A DNA stretch of 21,224 nt from Haloarcula nitratireducens (lineage in GTDB: Archaea > Halobacteriota > Halobacteria > Halobacteriales > Haloarculaceae), in the NCBI RefSeq assembly GCF_019599505.1, contig NZ_RKLT01000040.1:1-21224 (forward strand), written 5' to 3'. The number at the start of each line of letters is the position of its first letter. Within the stretch, counting starts at the first letter, position 1. Positions 15,216 to 21,052 of the stretch are shown here, in pieces. Under the pieces are notes generated by a model. The model was not told where the DNA came from. It saw only the letters and a list, made by a program, of their open reading frames with translations, and did no database searches. Position numbers and translations under genes: made by a program.

Positions 15216-15764
15216 TCAATAGCCACAGTAGGTCAGGCAACTCAGCGTGTAATCGCCCCGTTGCGTCGCCCCTAACTGTCGAACGATGGGTCTGGTGGCA
15301 TTTTGCGGAAGTGCAACCGGGTGCATCATCATTCCGCCGCCCATGTGAACCTGTCCGGAGGGCATGATCGCGAGACTGTGGTCTGGGTACTGCTCGTTCG
15401 CTTCTTCGAGTAGCTCGTGGAAGTCGCCGTCGGCCGGGGCCGGGATGCGATCCGCGTTTCGTTCTTCGAGGGCCTCGTGGCCGGGGAGAGCGTCTCGAAT
15501 CGACGCTGGGAGGGATTGGACGGCCTGATTCGCGAGCGTGTTGAACGATACGACACGGAGAACATCGTTCCGTTGCAGGCTGATGCGGTCCTGTTCCTCG
15601 CCGGACTCGTCGACGATGATGAAGCCCCAGTGATACGCGCCGACGTAGATCGTTCGATCGACCCCGCCGCTGCTTCCCGGGAGATTGCCGACGCAGCCCG
15701 CGAGACCTGCGATGCCGGCTCCGAGCGCAGTGAGAAACTCGCGTCGCTGTACTGTCGGGGACAT
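15216..15764 (-). CDS. CuA-like cupredoxin lipoprotein, stop inside copper motif
   Basis: The 182-residue open frame starts with a Tat-type signal (RREFL) and a lipobox (LAGC, Cys24), so it would be exported and lipid-anchored. The body is a cupredoxin related to cytochrome oxidase subunit II: GAYHWGFII near 43-51, a Met/His patch GQVHMGGGMMMHP near 137-149, and at the end SCLTYCGY followed by a TGA. The frame continues HPYMEIDGGIVIR to a TGA at 15174-15176, which completes C-x3-C-x3-H-x2-M, the CuA spacing (Cys176, Cys180, His184, Met187). Without read-through the protein lacks its His and Met ligands. It follows a SHOCT membrane gene by nine bases in one operon. Confidence 0.75.
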   Translation of the reverse strand: MSPTVQRREFLTALGAGIAGLAGCVGNLPGSSGGVDRTIYVGAYHWGFIIVDESGEEQDRISLQRNDVLRVVSFNTLANQAVQSLPASIRDALPGHEALEERNADRIPAPADGDFHELLEEANEQYPDHSLAIMPSGQVHMGGGMMMHPVALPQNATRPIVRQLGATQRGDYTLSCLTYCGY

Positions 15765-15773
15765 GATTGTAGA

Positions 15774-16142
15774 CTACTGCGACTCCTCGCGGGTGAGTTT
15801 CGCACGCCGTTCCTCAAACTCCTCATCAGAGAGATCGCCGCGAGCGTACGCTACTCGGAGTTCCTCGAGTGCTCTATCACCGGTTAGCGACGACCCAACA
15901 CCACCGACGAGGCCGCGATAGAGGAGGTAGCCGATGCCGACGAGGACGACGAGCCAGACGAGCATCATCCCGATGCCCCACAGTGGCGAGAGGCCCCCGG
16001 CCGTGCCGCCGCCCCACCACCAGCCCATCATCCCCATCATTGGAGCGGCGAAGACCATCATCAACATCGGAAACAGGACGATTACCGCGAGGACGATCAG
16101 GACGATGCGGAGCAGGCCGTCGGACGTGCGCTCTGTCGACAT
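15774..16142 (-). CDS. SHOCT-domain membrane protein
   Basis: The 122-residue product has two membrane helices (about 11-33 and 52-78) joined by a Met/Trp/Gly-rich loop (APMMGMMGWWWGGG), then a cytoplasmic SHOCT motif at 90-116 (LEELRVAYARGDLSDEEFEE). SHOCT is a short C-terminal oligomerisation or contact module; the Met-rich loop could hold Cu(I). It is followed nine bases later by the CuA-like lipoprotein gene, an operon of membrane partners. A TTTATC box about 40 bases upstream of the ATG is a possible promoter. It is a paralogue of the SHOCT proteins at 18598 and 19899. Confidence 0.8.
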   Translation of the reverse strand: MSTERTSDGLLRIVLIVLAVIVLFPMLMMVFAAPMMGMMGWWWGGGTAGGLSPLWGIGMMLVWLVVLVGIGYLLYRGLVGGVGSSLTGDRALEELRVAYARGDLSDEEFEERRAKLTREESQ

Positions 16143-16268
16143 AGTTAACCACTACGGACTTCGTCGGCTGCACCGATAAAGTTGGACGGCCAGTACTGCT
16201 CCGTTGGTGGTTCCTGGGTTAGGTGACCGCCAATACGTCGCCCTGTGTCTTGATTGAAGTGAGTCCAC

Positions 16269-16490
16269 TCAGCAGCAGTCGGGCTCGTCGGGCGACCACT
16301 TGCACGCGTTGCCAGTCGTCAAGTTGTGTTCGTCCACGTAGGTCGAGAGACACGCGTAGTTGCAGAAGTACGTCGGCGACCCGCAGTCGTCGGTACAGTC
16401 GCGCACACAGATTGGGTCGTGATTGAAAATACGTGACCCGCAGTACGCACAGGTCTCGTCGGCGTCGGGGAGTTCGACGGTCGTAGACAT
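16269..16490 (-). CDS. Small Cys-rich zinc-finger protein
   Basis: The 73-residue product has ten Cys: CAYC (14, 17), then 28, 32 and 36 in CVRDCTDDC, 43 and 47 in FCNYAC, 63, and a terminal CC pair. It looks like a treble-clef or TRASH-like fold, the latter used by haloarchaea for metal sensing; FCNYACLSTYVDEH resembles the FCS/YHS-type knuckle. ATG 16490 (MSTTVELPDADETC) is preferred over the TTG/ATG frame beginning at 16538, which adds a non-conserved leader. It stands between the SHOCT gene and another tiny zinc protein, all on the same strand. The function is unknown; metal binding is likely. Confidence 0.65.
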   Translation of the reverse strand: MSTTVELPDADETCAYCGSRIFNHDPICVRDCTDDCGSPTYFCNYACLSTYVDEHNLTTGNACKWSPDEPDCC

Positions 16491-16589
16491 ACCTGTGCTA
16501 CGGGCACGAGCCAAAAACGTATTTCGCCAGTCGAACATCCATATACTTCGACTCCGGGCTGTCCGCGGTGTAAGCGTGAGACGGAGCGA

Positions 16590-16754
16590 CTAGAACTCGA
16601 TCGCACCGATCATCGGTTCGCCGACACACTTCGGGCAGACTTCGGTGTCGTATTCCTCCATACAGTGCCGGTGGCAGGAGATCCCGCAGTGCTCGCAGAC
16701 GAACACCTCGTCGTCGCTAGCGCATTCCGAGCCACAGATGTAGCACCGAACCAT
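16590..16754 (-). CDS. Tiny RING/PHD-like zinc-finger protein
   Basis: The 54-residue product is almost all metal ligand: Cys4, Cys7, Cys11, Cys20, Cys23, Cys27, His28, His30, Cys31, Cys40 and Cys43, in MVRCYICGSEC, VCEHCGISCHRHC and VCPKC. The alternating C2-C2-HC-C2 order is what a cross-brace RING or PHD finger shows. The frame has sharp GC3 bias, an ATG and a TAG. A TTTATG box about 30 bases upstream fits a leaderless transcript. Haloarchaea carry many such micro-zinc-fingers with regulatory or stress roles. It could bind a protein partner or metal; no target can be named. Confidence 0.7.
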   Translation of the reverse strand: MVRCYICGSECASDDEVFVCEHCGISCHRHCMEEYDTEVCPKCVGEPMIGAIEF

Positions 16755-16835
16755 AGTTCGTAGAACGTACGGTGGCTATCGGCATAAATCGCTGTCCTCG
16801 GAATCTGGCACTCGGTTTCTCGCAAAGCGAGGTAC

Positions 16836-17141
16836 CTATGCGACGTGCTCCCCGTGGTGCTCACACATCGTTTCCGCGCTATGCTGGTGGTCTGGATGAT
16901 GCGAGGGATGCTCGTCCATGCGGATATCATCTCCGTGGTTCGCGTGGCCGTTCTCCCATCCCTGCTCGGAAACTGTAATCAGCTGCGAATTGCTGGGGTT
17001 TCCCGCAGGAACGTGGCAAACCTCGATGTTCTCTGTATCCTCACTCTGATGCTCCGCGCCTGCTACGGCTCCAATCATACCCGAAGTGAGCGTCGTTGCG
17101 ACCGCGACGGCGACCGCGAAGCGGATAACGATCTGTGTCAT
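16836..17141 (-). CDS. Secreted His-rich protein with CHVPxGNP domain
   Basis: The 101-residue product has a Sec-type signal peptide (about 1-29, ending AVAGA), then a conserved motif CHVPAGNPSNSQLITV (42-57) and ENGHANHGDD, a small extracytoplasmic module found across bacteria and archaea. The last 30 residues are His-rich (EHPSHHPDHQHS, then CEHHGEHVA), suited to Zn or Cu binding outside the membrane. ATG 17141 is chosen since a GATAAACC box lies about 29 bases upstream; ATG 17156 or 17180 would lengthen the leader. It sits with the metal genes on the same strand but has its own promoter. Its role may be as a metal buffer at the cell surface. Confidence 0.7.
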   Translation of the reverse strand: MTQIVIRFAVAVAVATTLTSGMIGAVAGAEHQSEDTENIEVCHVPAGNPSNSQLITVSEQGWENGHANHGDDIRMDEHPSHHPDHQHSAETMCEHHGEHVA

Positions 17142-17336
17142 TGTGTTTTTCCTCATCGTATTACGTGGTTTATCGGTCAACCTCGCACCTCAAACTGTGG
17201 TGTCTGGGCAATCAGTACTGTTCATTATTCGTGGTCAGGAAATGGCTGTCCTACCTGGAGCATATTCTACGGTATCAGCTATCAAAGTAATTGGGTAAGC
17301 AATCGTCGTCGAGTAGAGGCAACTGTTCAGTTGGAC

Positions 17337-17350
17337 GTTGGTGAACCAAC
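17337..17350 (-). terminator. Short hairpin after the halocyanin-SHOCT gene
   Basis: GTTGG and CCAAC pair around a four-base loop, nine bases past the stop of the halocyanin-SHOCT gene. No T-run follows on the minus strand, so termination is only possible, not shown. Confidence 0.25.
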
Positions 17351-17358
17351 ACTGTGCC

Positions 17359-18087
17359 TTACTGAGAGGTGTCGTCTCCCCCAGTCTCCAACCGTTCACG
17401 GCGCCGTTGGAACTCCCCTTCGTCGATTTCGCCTCGTGCGTAACGGCGTTGGAGGGTTTCCATTGCGGAATCGTCACTCTCTGGCGGTGCATCACCTCCA
17501 CTAAGTGCCCAGTAGAGGAGTCCGCCCACCAACCCCAGCATTCCGAGTGCCCCGCCGACGAACGGGACGCCGCCCCACCCGCCCCTCGAGCCACCCATCA
17601 TGCCGCCATCGGTGCTCCCGCTTCCGTCGACGTCCGAGCCGATGGCCACGGCGCCGTTCTGGACGATCGTCTCGCTATCGGGAACCTCGCCGTCGGGGAT
17701 CGAGCTCTCTTCGGCCGGACCACCGGGGCTGTCGACGACGATCCGACCGACCATGCCGACCGTCTTGTGCGGGATGCAGTAATAGTCGTACGTGCCGGGC
17801 GACTCGAATGTGTGCTCGAAGCTCCCCTGCGAGATGGTCCCGCTGTCGAAGGCGGTGCCGTCGGCGGGAACGCGGTCCGGGTAGGCCGTCGCCGAGTGGG
17901 CTCCGGCTGCTATCTCGAAGCGGACGGTCGTGCCGGGTTCGACGTGGAGCCCGATCGGGTCGAAGTAGTTGTTGCCCATCTTCACGACGGGCGTCTCCTG
18001 TGCGCTCGCTGGCTGAGAGATCCCCGCACCGGCGACTGCGCCGGCACCGAGTACTCCCAGGAACTGACGTCGATTATAGGTCGTCAT
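17359..18087 (-). CDS. Halocyanin fused to membrane helix and SHOCT domain
   Basis: The 242-residue product has a Tat signal (NRRQFLGVLG, cleavage near ASA-QE at 29/30), a plastocyanin-type domain (32-120) with copper ligands His64 (AGAHSATAYP), Cys104, His107 and Met112 (YYCIPHKTVGM), a Gly/Ser/Met linker with GGMMGGSRGG, one membrane helix (174-195) and a cytoplasmic SHOCT domain (208-234, LQRRYARGEIDEGEFQRR). It is a blue-copper electron carrier or copper binder tied to the membrane. ATG 18087 is the start because the Tat signal begins there; the longer frame upstream is spurious. It lies 31 bases after the thioredoxin gene, probably in one operon. Confidence 0.85.
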   Translation of the reverse strand: MTTYNRRQFLGVLGAGAVAGAGISQPASAQETPVVKMGNNYFDPIGLHVEPGTTVRFEIAAGAHSATAYPDRVPADGTAFDSGTISQGSFEHTFESPGTYDYYCIPHKTVGMVGRIVVDSPGGPAEESSIPDGEVPDSETIVQNGAVAIGSDVDGSGSTDGGMMGGSRGGWGGVPFVGGALGMLGLVGGLLYWALSGGDAPPESDDSAMETLQRRYARGEIDEGEFQRRRERLETGGDDTSQ

Positions 18088-18118
18088 GTGGTTTGAATCG
18101 GTCTGTTGGTTGTTATTT

Positions 18119-18421
18119 TCACACGAAATCGCCGAGGCGCTGGGCGAGTCCAGATGACTGCTGGGTCGCGCGCTCGATAGCTGATTCGAGGTCGTTCCGG
18201 TCGACGATCCCGATGAACTCGGCGGTCTGTTCTCCGTTCGCGTAGACGAGCGTCGTTGGCGTCTTTCGGACACCGTATTCCTCGGCCGTTTCGAGATCCG
18301 TCTGGATGTCAACCTCCCGGAACTCCACGTCCGGATACTTGTCCTCGAGCCCGTCGTTTTTCTCCCGCTGTGTTGCGCATGCTCCGCACGTCTCTTGGGT
18401 GAAGAGGATTAATTCAGTCAC
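18119..18421 (-). CDS. Thioredoxin-fold protein with CGAC active site
   Basis: The 100-residue product is a complete thioredoxin fold: ELILFTQETCGACATQ with Cys12 and Cys15, then the cis-Pro loop KTPTT (Pro55). The Gly-Ala dipeptide between the cysteines differs from CGPC and should raise or lower the redox potential. There is no signal peptide, so it works in the cytoplasm. GTG 18421 is taken as the start because a TATA box sits about 23 bases upstream; a longer frame from 18454 runs through that box. It heads an operon with halocyanin-SHOCT, which suggests a role in redox or metal delivery near the membrane, though general disulfide reduction cannot be excluded. Confidence 0.8.
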   Translation of the reverse strand: MTELILFTQETCGACATQREKNDGLEDKYPDVEFREVDIQTDLETAEEYGVRKTPTTLVYANGEQTAEFIGIVDRNDLESAIERATQQSSGLAQRLGDFV

Positions 18422-18440
18422 ATTGTAAACTATGGTCTTG

Positions 18441-18448
18441 TAATTTAA
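18441..18448 (-). promoter_or_regulatory. TATA box of the thioredoxin-halocyanin operon
   Basis: The minus strand reads TTAAATTA, centred about 23 bases before GTG 18421. It fits a leaderless message and decides that start. Confidence 0.5.
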
Positions 18449-18597
18449 CCACATTACTACTCAGAATCGTAAGCTGAGAAAGGCCCATTTCTTCGATTCG
18501 AAGACACGCTCACACAGGTGTGATAGGACGTAGCCTGACGAACGAAATCGAGTACACGGGCTTGTGGTATCCGCATCGTGGTGTGTACTCGTTGGTT

Positions 18598-18951
18598 TTA
18601 CTCCGACCGTTCGAGTTTGTCGTGGCGGGATTCGAACTCTTCCTCGGTGAGATCACCACGAGCGTATGCCATACGCAGCTCCTCTATCGCGGGGTTTCGA
18701 GACGTCTGGCTTTCATTCGCTCGTCGGAAGACGAGGTAGCCCCCGCCGAGGAGGATGAGGAGAAAGACCAGCGGGACAAGCATCCCAACGAGTGGCCACC
18801 AGCCGCTGGTCGTCCCGTATCCGCCCATCATTCCACCGTAGCCCATCGTCCCGCCGAATCCCATCCCCATCGTGAGCAAGGGGAGGACGATGATTGCCCC
18901 GAGGATGAGCAGGACGATGGTCGTGGTGTCGAGTTGATTCGATGAAGACAT
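18598..18951 (-). CDS. SHOCT-domain membrane protein
   Basis: The 117-residue product has two membrane helices (about 10-31 and 53-75) with a Gly/Met/Tyr-rich loop (GYGGMMGGYG) between, then a SHOCT motif at 88-113 (IEELRMAYARGDLTEEEFES). It matches the proteins at 15774 and 19899 in plan. It begins two bases after the TAA of the DUF302 gene, so translation is coupled. Placement next to DUF302, halocyanin and thioredoxin suggests membrane redox or copper handling; no enzyme motif is present. Confidence 0.8.
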   Translation of the reverse strand: MSSSNQLDTTTIVLLILGAIIVLPLLTMGMGFGGTMGYGGMMGGYGTTSGWWPLVGMLVPLVFLLILLGGGYLVFRRANESQTSRNPAIEELRMAYARGDLTEEEFESRHDKLERSE

Positions 18952-18953
18952 GA

Positions 18954-19373
18954 TTACTCAACCCCGGAGACCGTTCCCAACTCGTCTGAGACCGTTGCGA
19001 TGACGCGCTCGAATCGTTCGTGCACCTCGCCCGCGATCTCGTCGAGATCAGGATTCTCCGTGATGCCGACCAGTTGCTGGGGGTCGACGGCGCTCACGAC
19101 GACGTCACCGCCATCTGTTTCGTAGACGATGACGTTACACGGGAGCAGGGCCCCCAATTCTGGCTCTTCGGCGAGCCCCTCGTGGGCGAGTGGAGGATTA
19201 CACGCCCCGAGAATTCGGTATTGGTCGACGTCGACATCGAGCTTTTCCTTCAGGGTCGTCTTGACGTTGATGTCACACAGGAGTCCGAATCCTTCGTCCT
19301 CTAGTGCGGTCGTGACTGCGGTTACGACATCGTCGAACGGTGCATCAATCGTTGTGGTAATGGTATACGTCAT
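18954..19373 (-). CDS. DUF302-family protein
   Basis: The 139-residue cytoplasmic product is a full DUF302 domain: MTYTITTTIDAPFDDVV at the start, then LKEKLDVDVDQYRILGACNP, and LLPCNVIVYE. The Cys of ACNP and LPCN are the conserved ones. DUF302 proteins occur with copper, sulfur and cytochrome genes, but the biochemical role is not settled. The gene is the middle of a tight three-gene operon: a 57-residue ORF ends four bases upstream, and the SHOCT gene starts two bases downstream. The ATG at 19373 is clear. Confidence 0.85.
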   Translation of the reverse strand: MTYTITTTIDAPFDDVVTAVTTALEDEGFGLLCDINVKTTLKEKLDVDVDQYRILGACNPPLAHEGLAEEPELGALLPCNVIVYETDGGDVVVSAVDPQQLVGITENPDLDEIAGEVHERFERVIATVSDELGTVSGVE

Positions 19374-19377
19374 CGGT

Positions 19378-19551
19378 CTATTGGGTGTTTTTACTTTCCA
19401 AGCCCGTGATGAGCTTCGTTGCTTCCTCTTCGGTCAATCCAGCGCCGCCAGACGCATCTGAGGCGGTGAATGCATGGAGTCGTTGGCGTTCGGTAGCCTG
19501 TCTGCGCTGTTTTCGTGAGTCGATTCGGCCTGTGTGTTGCGAGTCGTTCAT
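19378..19551 (-). CDS. Small charged protein upstream of DUF302
   Basis: The 57-residue frame reads MNDSQHTGRIDSRKQRRQAT, then AGLTEEEATKLITGLESKNT, and stops at TAG. Its first half is basic, its end is an amphipathic helix with a faint SHOCT-like LTEEE. There is no signal, membrane segment or Cys. It ends four bases before the DUF302 ATG, so it is probably the first gene of that operon or a leader ORF. It resembles no family I can name. Confidence 0.5.
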   Translation of the reverse strand: MNDSQHTGRIDSRKQRRQATERQRLHAFTASDASGGAGLTEEEATKLITGLESKNTQ

Positions 19552-19898
19552 TGTGGTGGTGGTCGGTTTTGTCGTGACACGCGTTTCGAGTCAGTACGTG
19601 ACTGGAGCCGACGTATGTCGAGTTTTGTTCAGATTGCTTGATTCGTCCCCGACGGAGTTGGAGAGACCTTGTCGTCAGGTTAGCTCAGCTGCTTATTCTC
19701 CATTTGTGTGTCCGCTCCTTTTCTTCACAATACTTTGGACGGTTGCTGGAGACATAACCGGCCAAGTCCGTTTGCTGACCCAGCAAATCGCTCCGTCATT
19801 TAAGAATACTCTCTCGTTGTCCTGTCCTCCCGCGAATGCACGCCGGCGAGACGAATCCGCGTGGAAGACACGGAACAGCACGTGGGGGGTGGACGGAC
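19552..19898. other. Intergenic stretch without a recognised gene
   Basis: These 347 bases lie between the DUF302 operon and the SHOCT gene at 19899. Both strands have open frames (for example minus 19693-19902), but these lack codon bias and recognisable motifs. The stretch is less GC-rich than its flanks and holds one perfect short inverted repeat, listed separately. It probably carries the promoter of the DUF302 operon, though no strong TATA box is seen 25 bases before 19551. Confidence 0.5.
19771..19787. repeat. Perfect 7-base inverted repeat
   Basis: TTTGCTG and CAGCAAA face each other across ACC. It lies about 110 bases past the stop of the SHOCT gene and 220 bases before the DUF302 operon, so it could be an operator or an RNA hairpin. 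Neither role is shown. Confidence 0.45.
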
Positions 19899-20258
19899 TC
19901 ACTGTGTGAGCGAGCGTCGTCGGGACTCGTACTCTTCGTCCGAGAGTTCACCCCGTGCGTATCGCTCGCGGAGTTCGGCGAGTGCAGTATCCTGCCCAGA
20001 GGACGGTTCCTCGCGGTTAGTCCCGTACACGAAGAGCAGGATGAGTCCGATCAGGAGGAGCGGCCAGAGGAACATCCCGCCGCCGAGCATCCCGAAGCCG
20101 CCGAGTCCGCCCATACCGCCCCAGCCGCCACCCGTCATACCGCCGCCGTAGCCTCCGCCCATTGCGGCAGCCGTTCCAGTCGTTGCGACTAGCAGCGGGA
20201 CGGCGAATATGGTTAGTCGACGAGCAGTGCGTCCGAGGTTAGTGGTGAGTTGCGTCAT
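19899..20258 (-). CDS. SHOCT-domain protein with Gly/Met-rich segment
   Basis: The 119-residue product has an N-terminal helix that may act as a signal (about 12-32, ending TAAA), a Gly/Met-rich stretch (GGGYGGGMTGGGWGGMGGLG), one membrane helix (62-79) and a C-terminal SHOCT motif (LAELRERYARGELSDEEYES, 92-111). If the first helix is cleaved, the Gly/Met segment faces outside and could bind Cu(I). It is the third stand-alone SHOCT protein of the cluster and follows the Met/His-rich secreted gene by 58 bases on the same strand. Confidence 0.78.
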   Translation of the reverse strand: MTQLTTNLGRTARRLTIFAVPLLVATTGTAAAMGGGYGGGMTGGGWGGMGGLGGFGMLGGGMFLWPLLLIGLILLFVYGTNREEPSSGQDTALAELRERYARGELSDEEYESRRRSLTQ

Positions 20259-20316
20259 TGTCGTGTATTGGGTAGTCGCGGTGTTCGGTCGAAGCGATCG
20301 AAACGGTCAGGGTCTA

Positions 20317-20613
20317 TCAGCAGTGGCCCTGCCCGTACATTCCGCCGTTGTAGTCGTCGTCAGCCATGTCCTGGGCCATCTCGTCGACGGTCACACCCAT
20401 GTGCGATTCCATCCACTCGGTGGCACCGGGGCCCATGTGCTCGGTCATGTGGCCTTCCATCCAGGCCGCCCAGTCATCAGCGGTAGCGTTGTCAGTGGGC
20501 GCGTCGTCTGCGGTCGTGTCGTTGTCATGTGCGCTGACCACGGGGGCGGCGAACGCGAGTCCGACAATCGCAAGCGCCACAAGCAGCCAGCGACCGATGG
20601 TGTAGTTGGTCAT
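20317..20613 (-). CDS. Small secreted Met/His-rich protein
   Basis: The 98-residue product has a Sec signal peptide (about 1-28, ending VVSA) and an acidic mature part with repeated Met and His: MEGHMTEHMGPG, then MESHMGVTVDEMAQDMA, and a terminal MYGQGHC. Alternating Met/His and a single C-terminal Cys suit extracytoplasmic Cu(I)/Cu(II) binding, as in small periplasmic copper proteins, though I do not recognise the family. It is the first gene of the minus-strand run that continues with the SHOCT gene at 20258. Confidence 0.7.
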   Translation of the reverse strand: MTNYTIGRWLLVALAIVGLAFAAPVVSAHDNDTTADDAPTDNATADDWAAWMEGHMTEHMGPGATEWMESHMGVTVDEMAQDMADDDYNGGMYGQGHC

Positions 20614-20720
20614 TGTCTTTCGCCTCAGTTAGTCGTAGGACCGCTCGAGGGTTATCGCGATGGGTGTGAACCCACGCAGGAGAACGTCCAAGAACGTGTA
20701 TAGCGCCATCTAATCGTTTC

Positions 20721-20897
20721 TCAGGAACAAGACCGTCCATCCCAGCTAAATTCGTCAGGCAATCGTAGCCATCGGTCAATGTCGTGGAACGGTTCAGAGC
20801 CAGCGGTAGTGGCACGACGAAACTCTTCCAGCGGAATGACAGCGTGAAAGGCGTTCAGGAACGACTGACTATCTACGTCTGCGAAACCAAACTCCAC
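20721..20897 (-). CDS. Unrecognised 58-residue ORF
   Basis: A frame from GTG 20897 reads VEFGFADVDSQSFLNAFHAV, then FHDIDRWLRLPDEF, and ends GRSCS at TGA 20721-20723. The amino acid mix looks like a real, folded helical protein, with aromatic and acidic residues in a regular pattern. A TAG three codons before the GTG closes the frame upstream. A CCTAAAAAG box about 30 bases upstream could drive a leaderless message. It is either a small gene or the tail of a lost larger one. No function is suggested. Confidence 0.45.
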   Translation of the reverse strand: MEFGFADVDSQSFLNAFHAVIPLEEFRRATTAGSEPFHDIDRWLRLPDEFSWDGRSCS

Positions 20898-21052
20898 GTA
20901 GAGGCGCTAATTACTACCAATCTCTTTTTAGGCCATCTGACACGGTTTTACTAATTCGAATGTGGTTTGGTGGAAAAAATCTCGGCGTTAGTGCCTTTCA
21001 GAAGGACACACGAAGTGAATAACGATACTGCTAGTCTGTGAGAGCTAGTCCT

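Noticed and set aside
15216..15218. Selenocysteine or Trp decoding of TGA
   Set aside because: TGA ends the HalX, phaJ and other intact genes, and haloarchaea are not known to use selenocysteine. No SECIS-like structure was recognised. A mutation or base-call error is simpler.
17338..18245. Two long plus-strand frames (252 and 246 codons)
   Set aside because: Both are antisense to the halocyanin-SHOCT and thioredoxin genes; one is extremely rich in Arg and Ser, a sign of a shadow frame.
19385..19909. 174-codon plus-strand open frame
   Set aside because: It overlaps the small ORF before DUF302 and fills the intergenic gap, but its composition (many Cys, Ser, Val runs) and lack of motif argue against coding.
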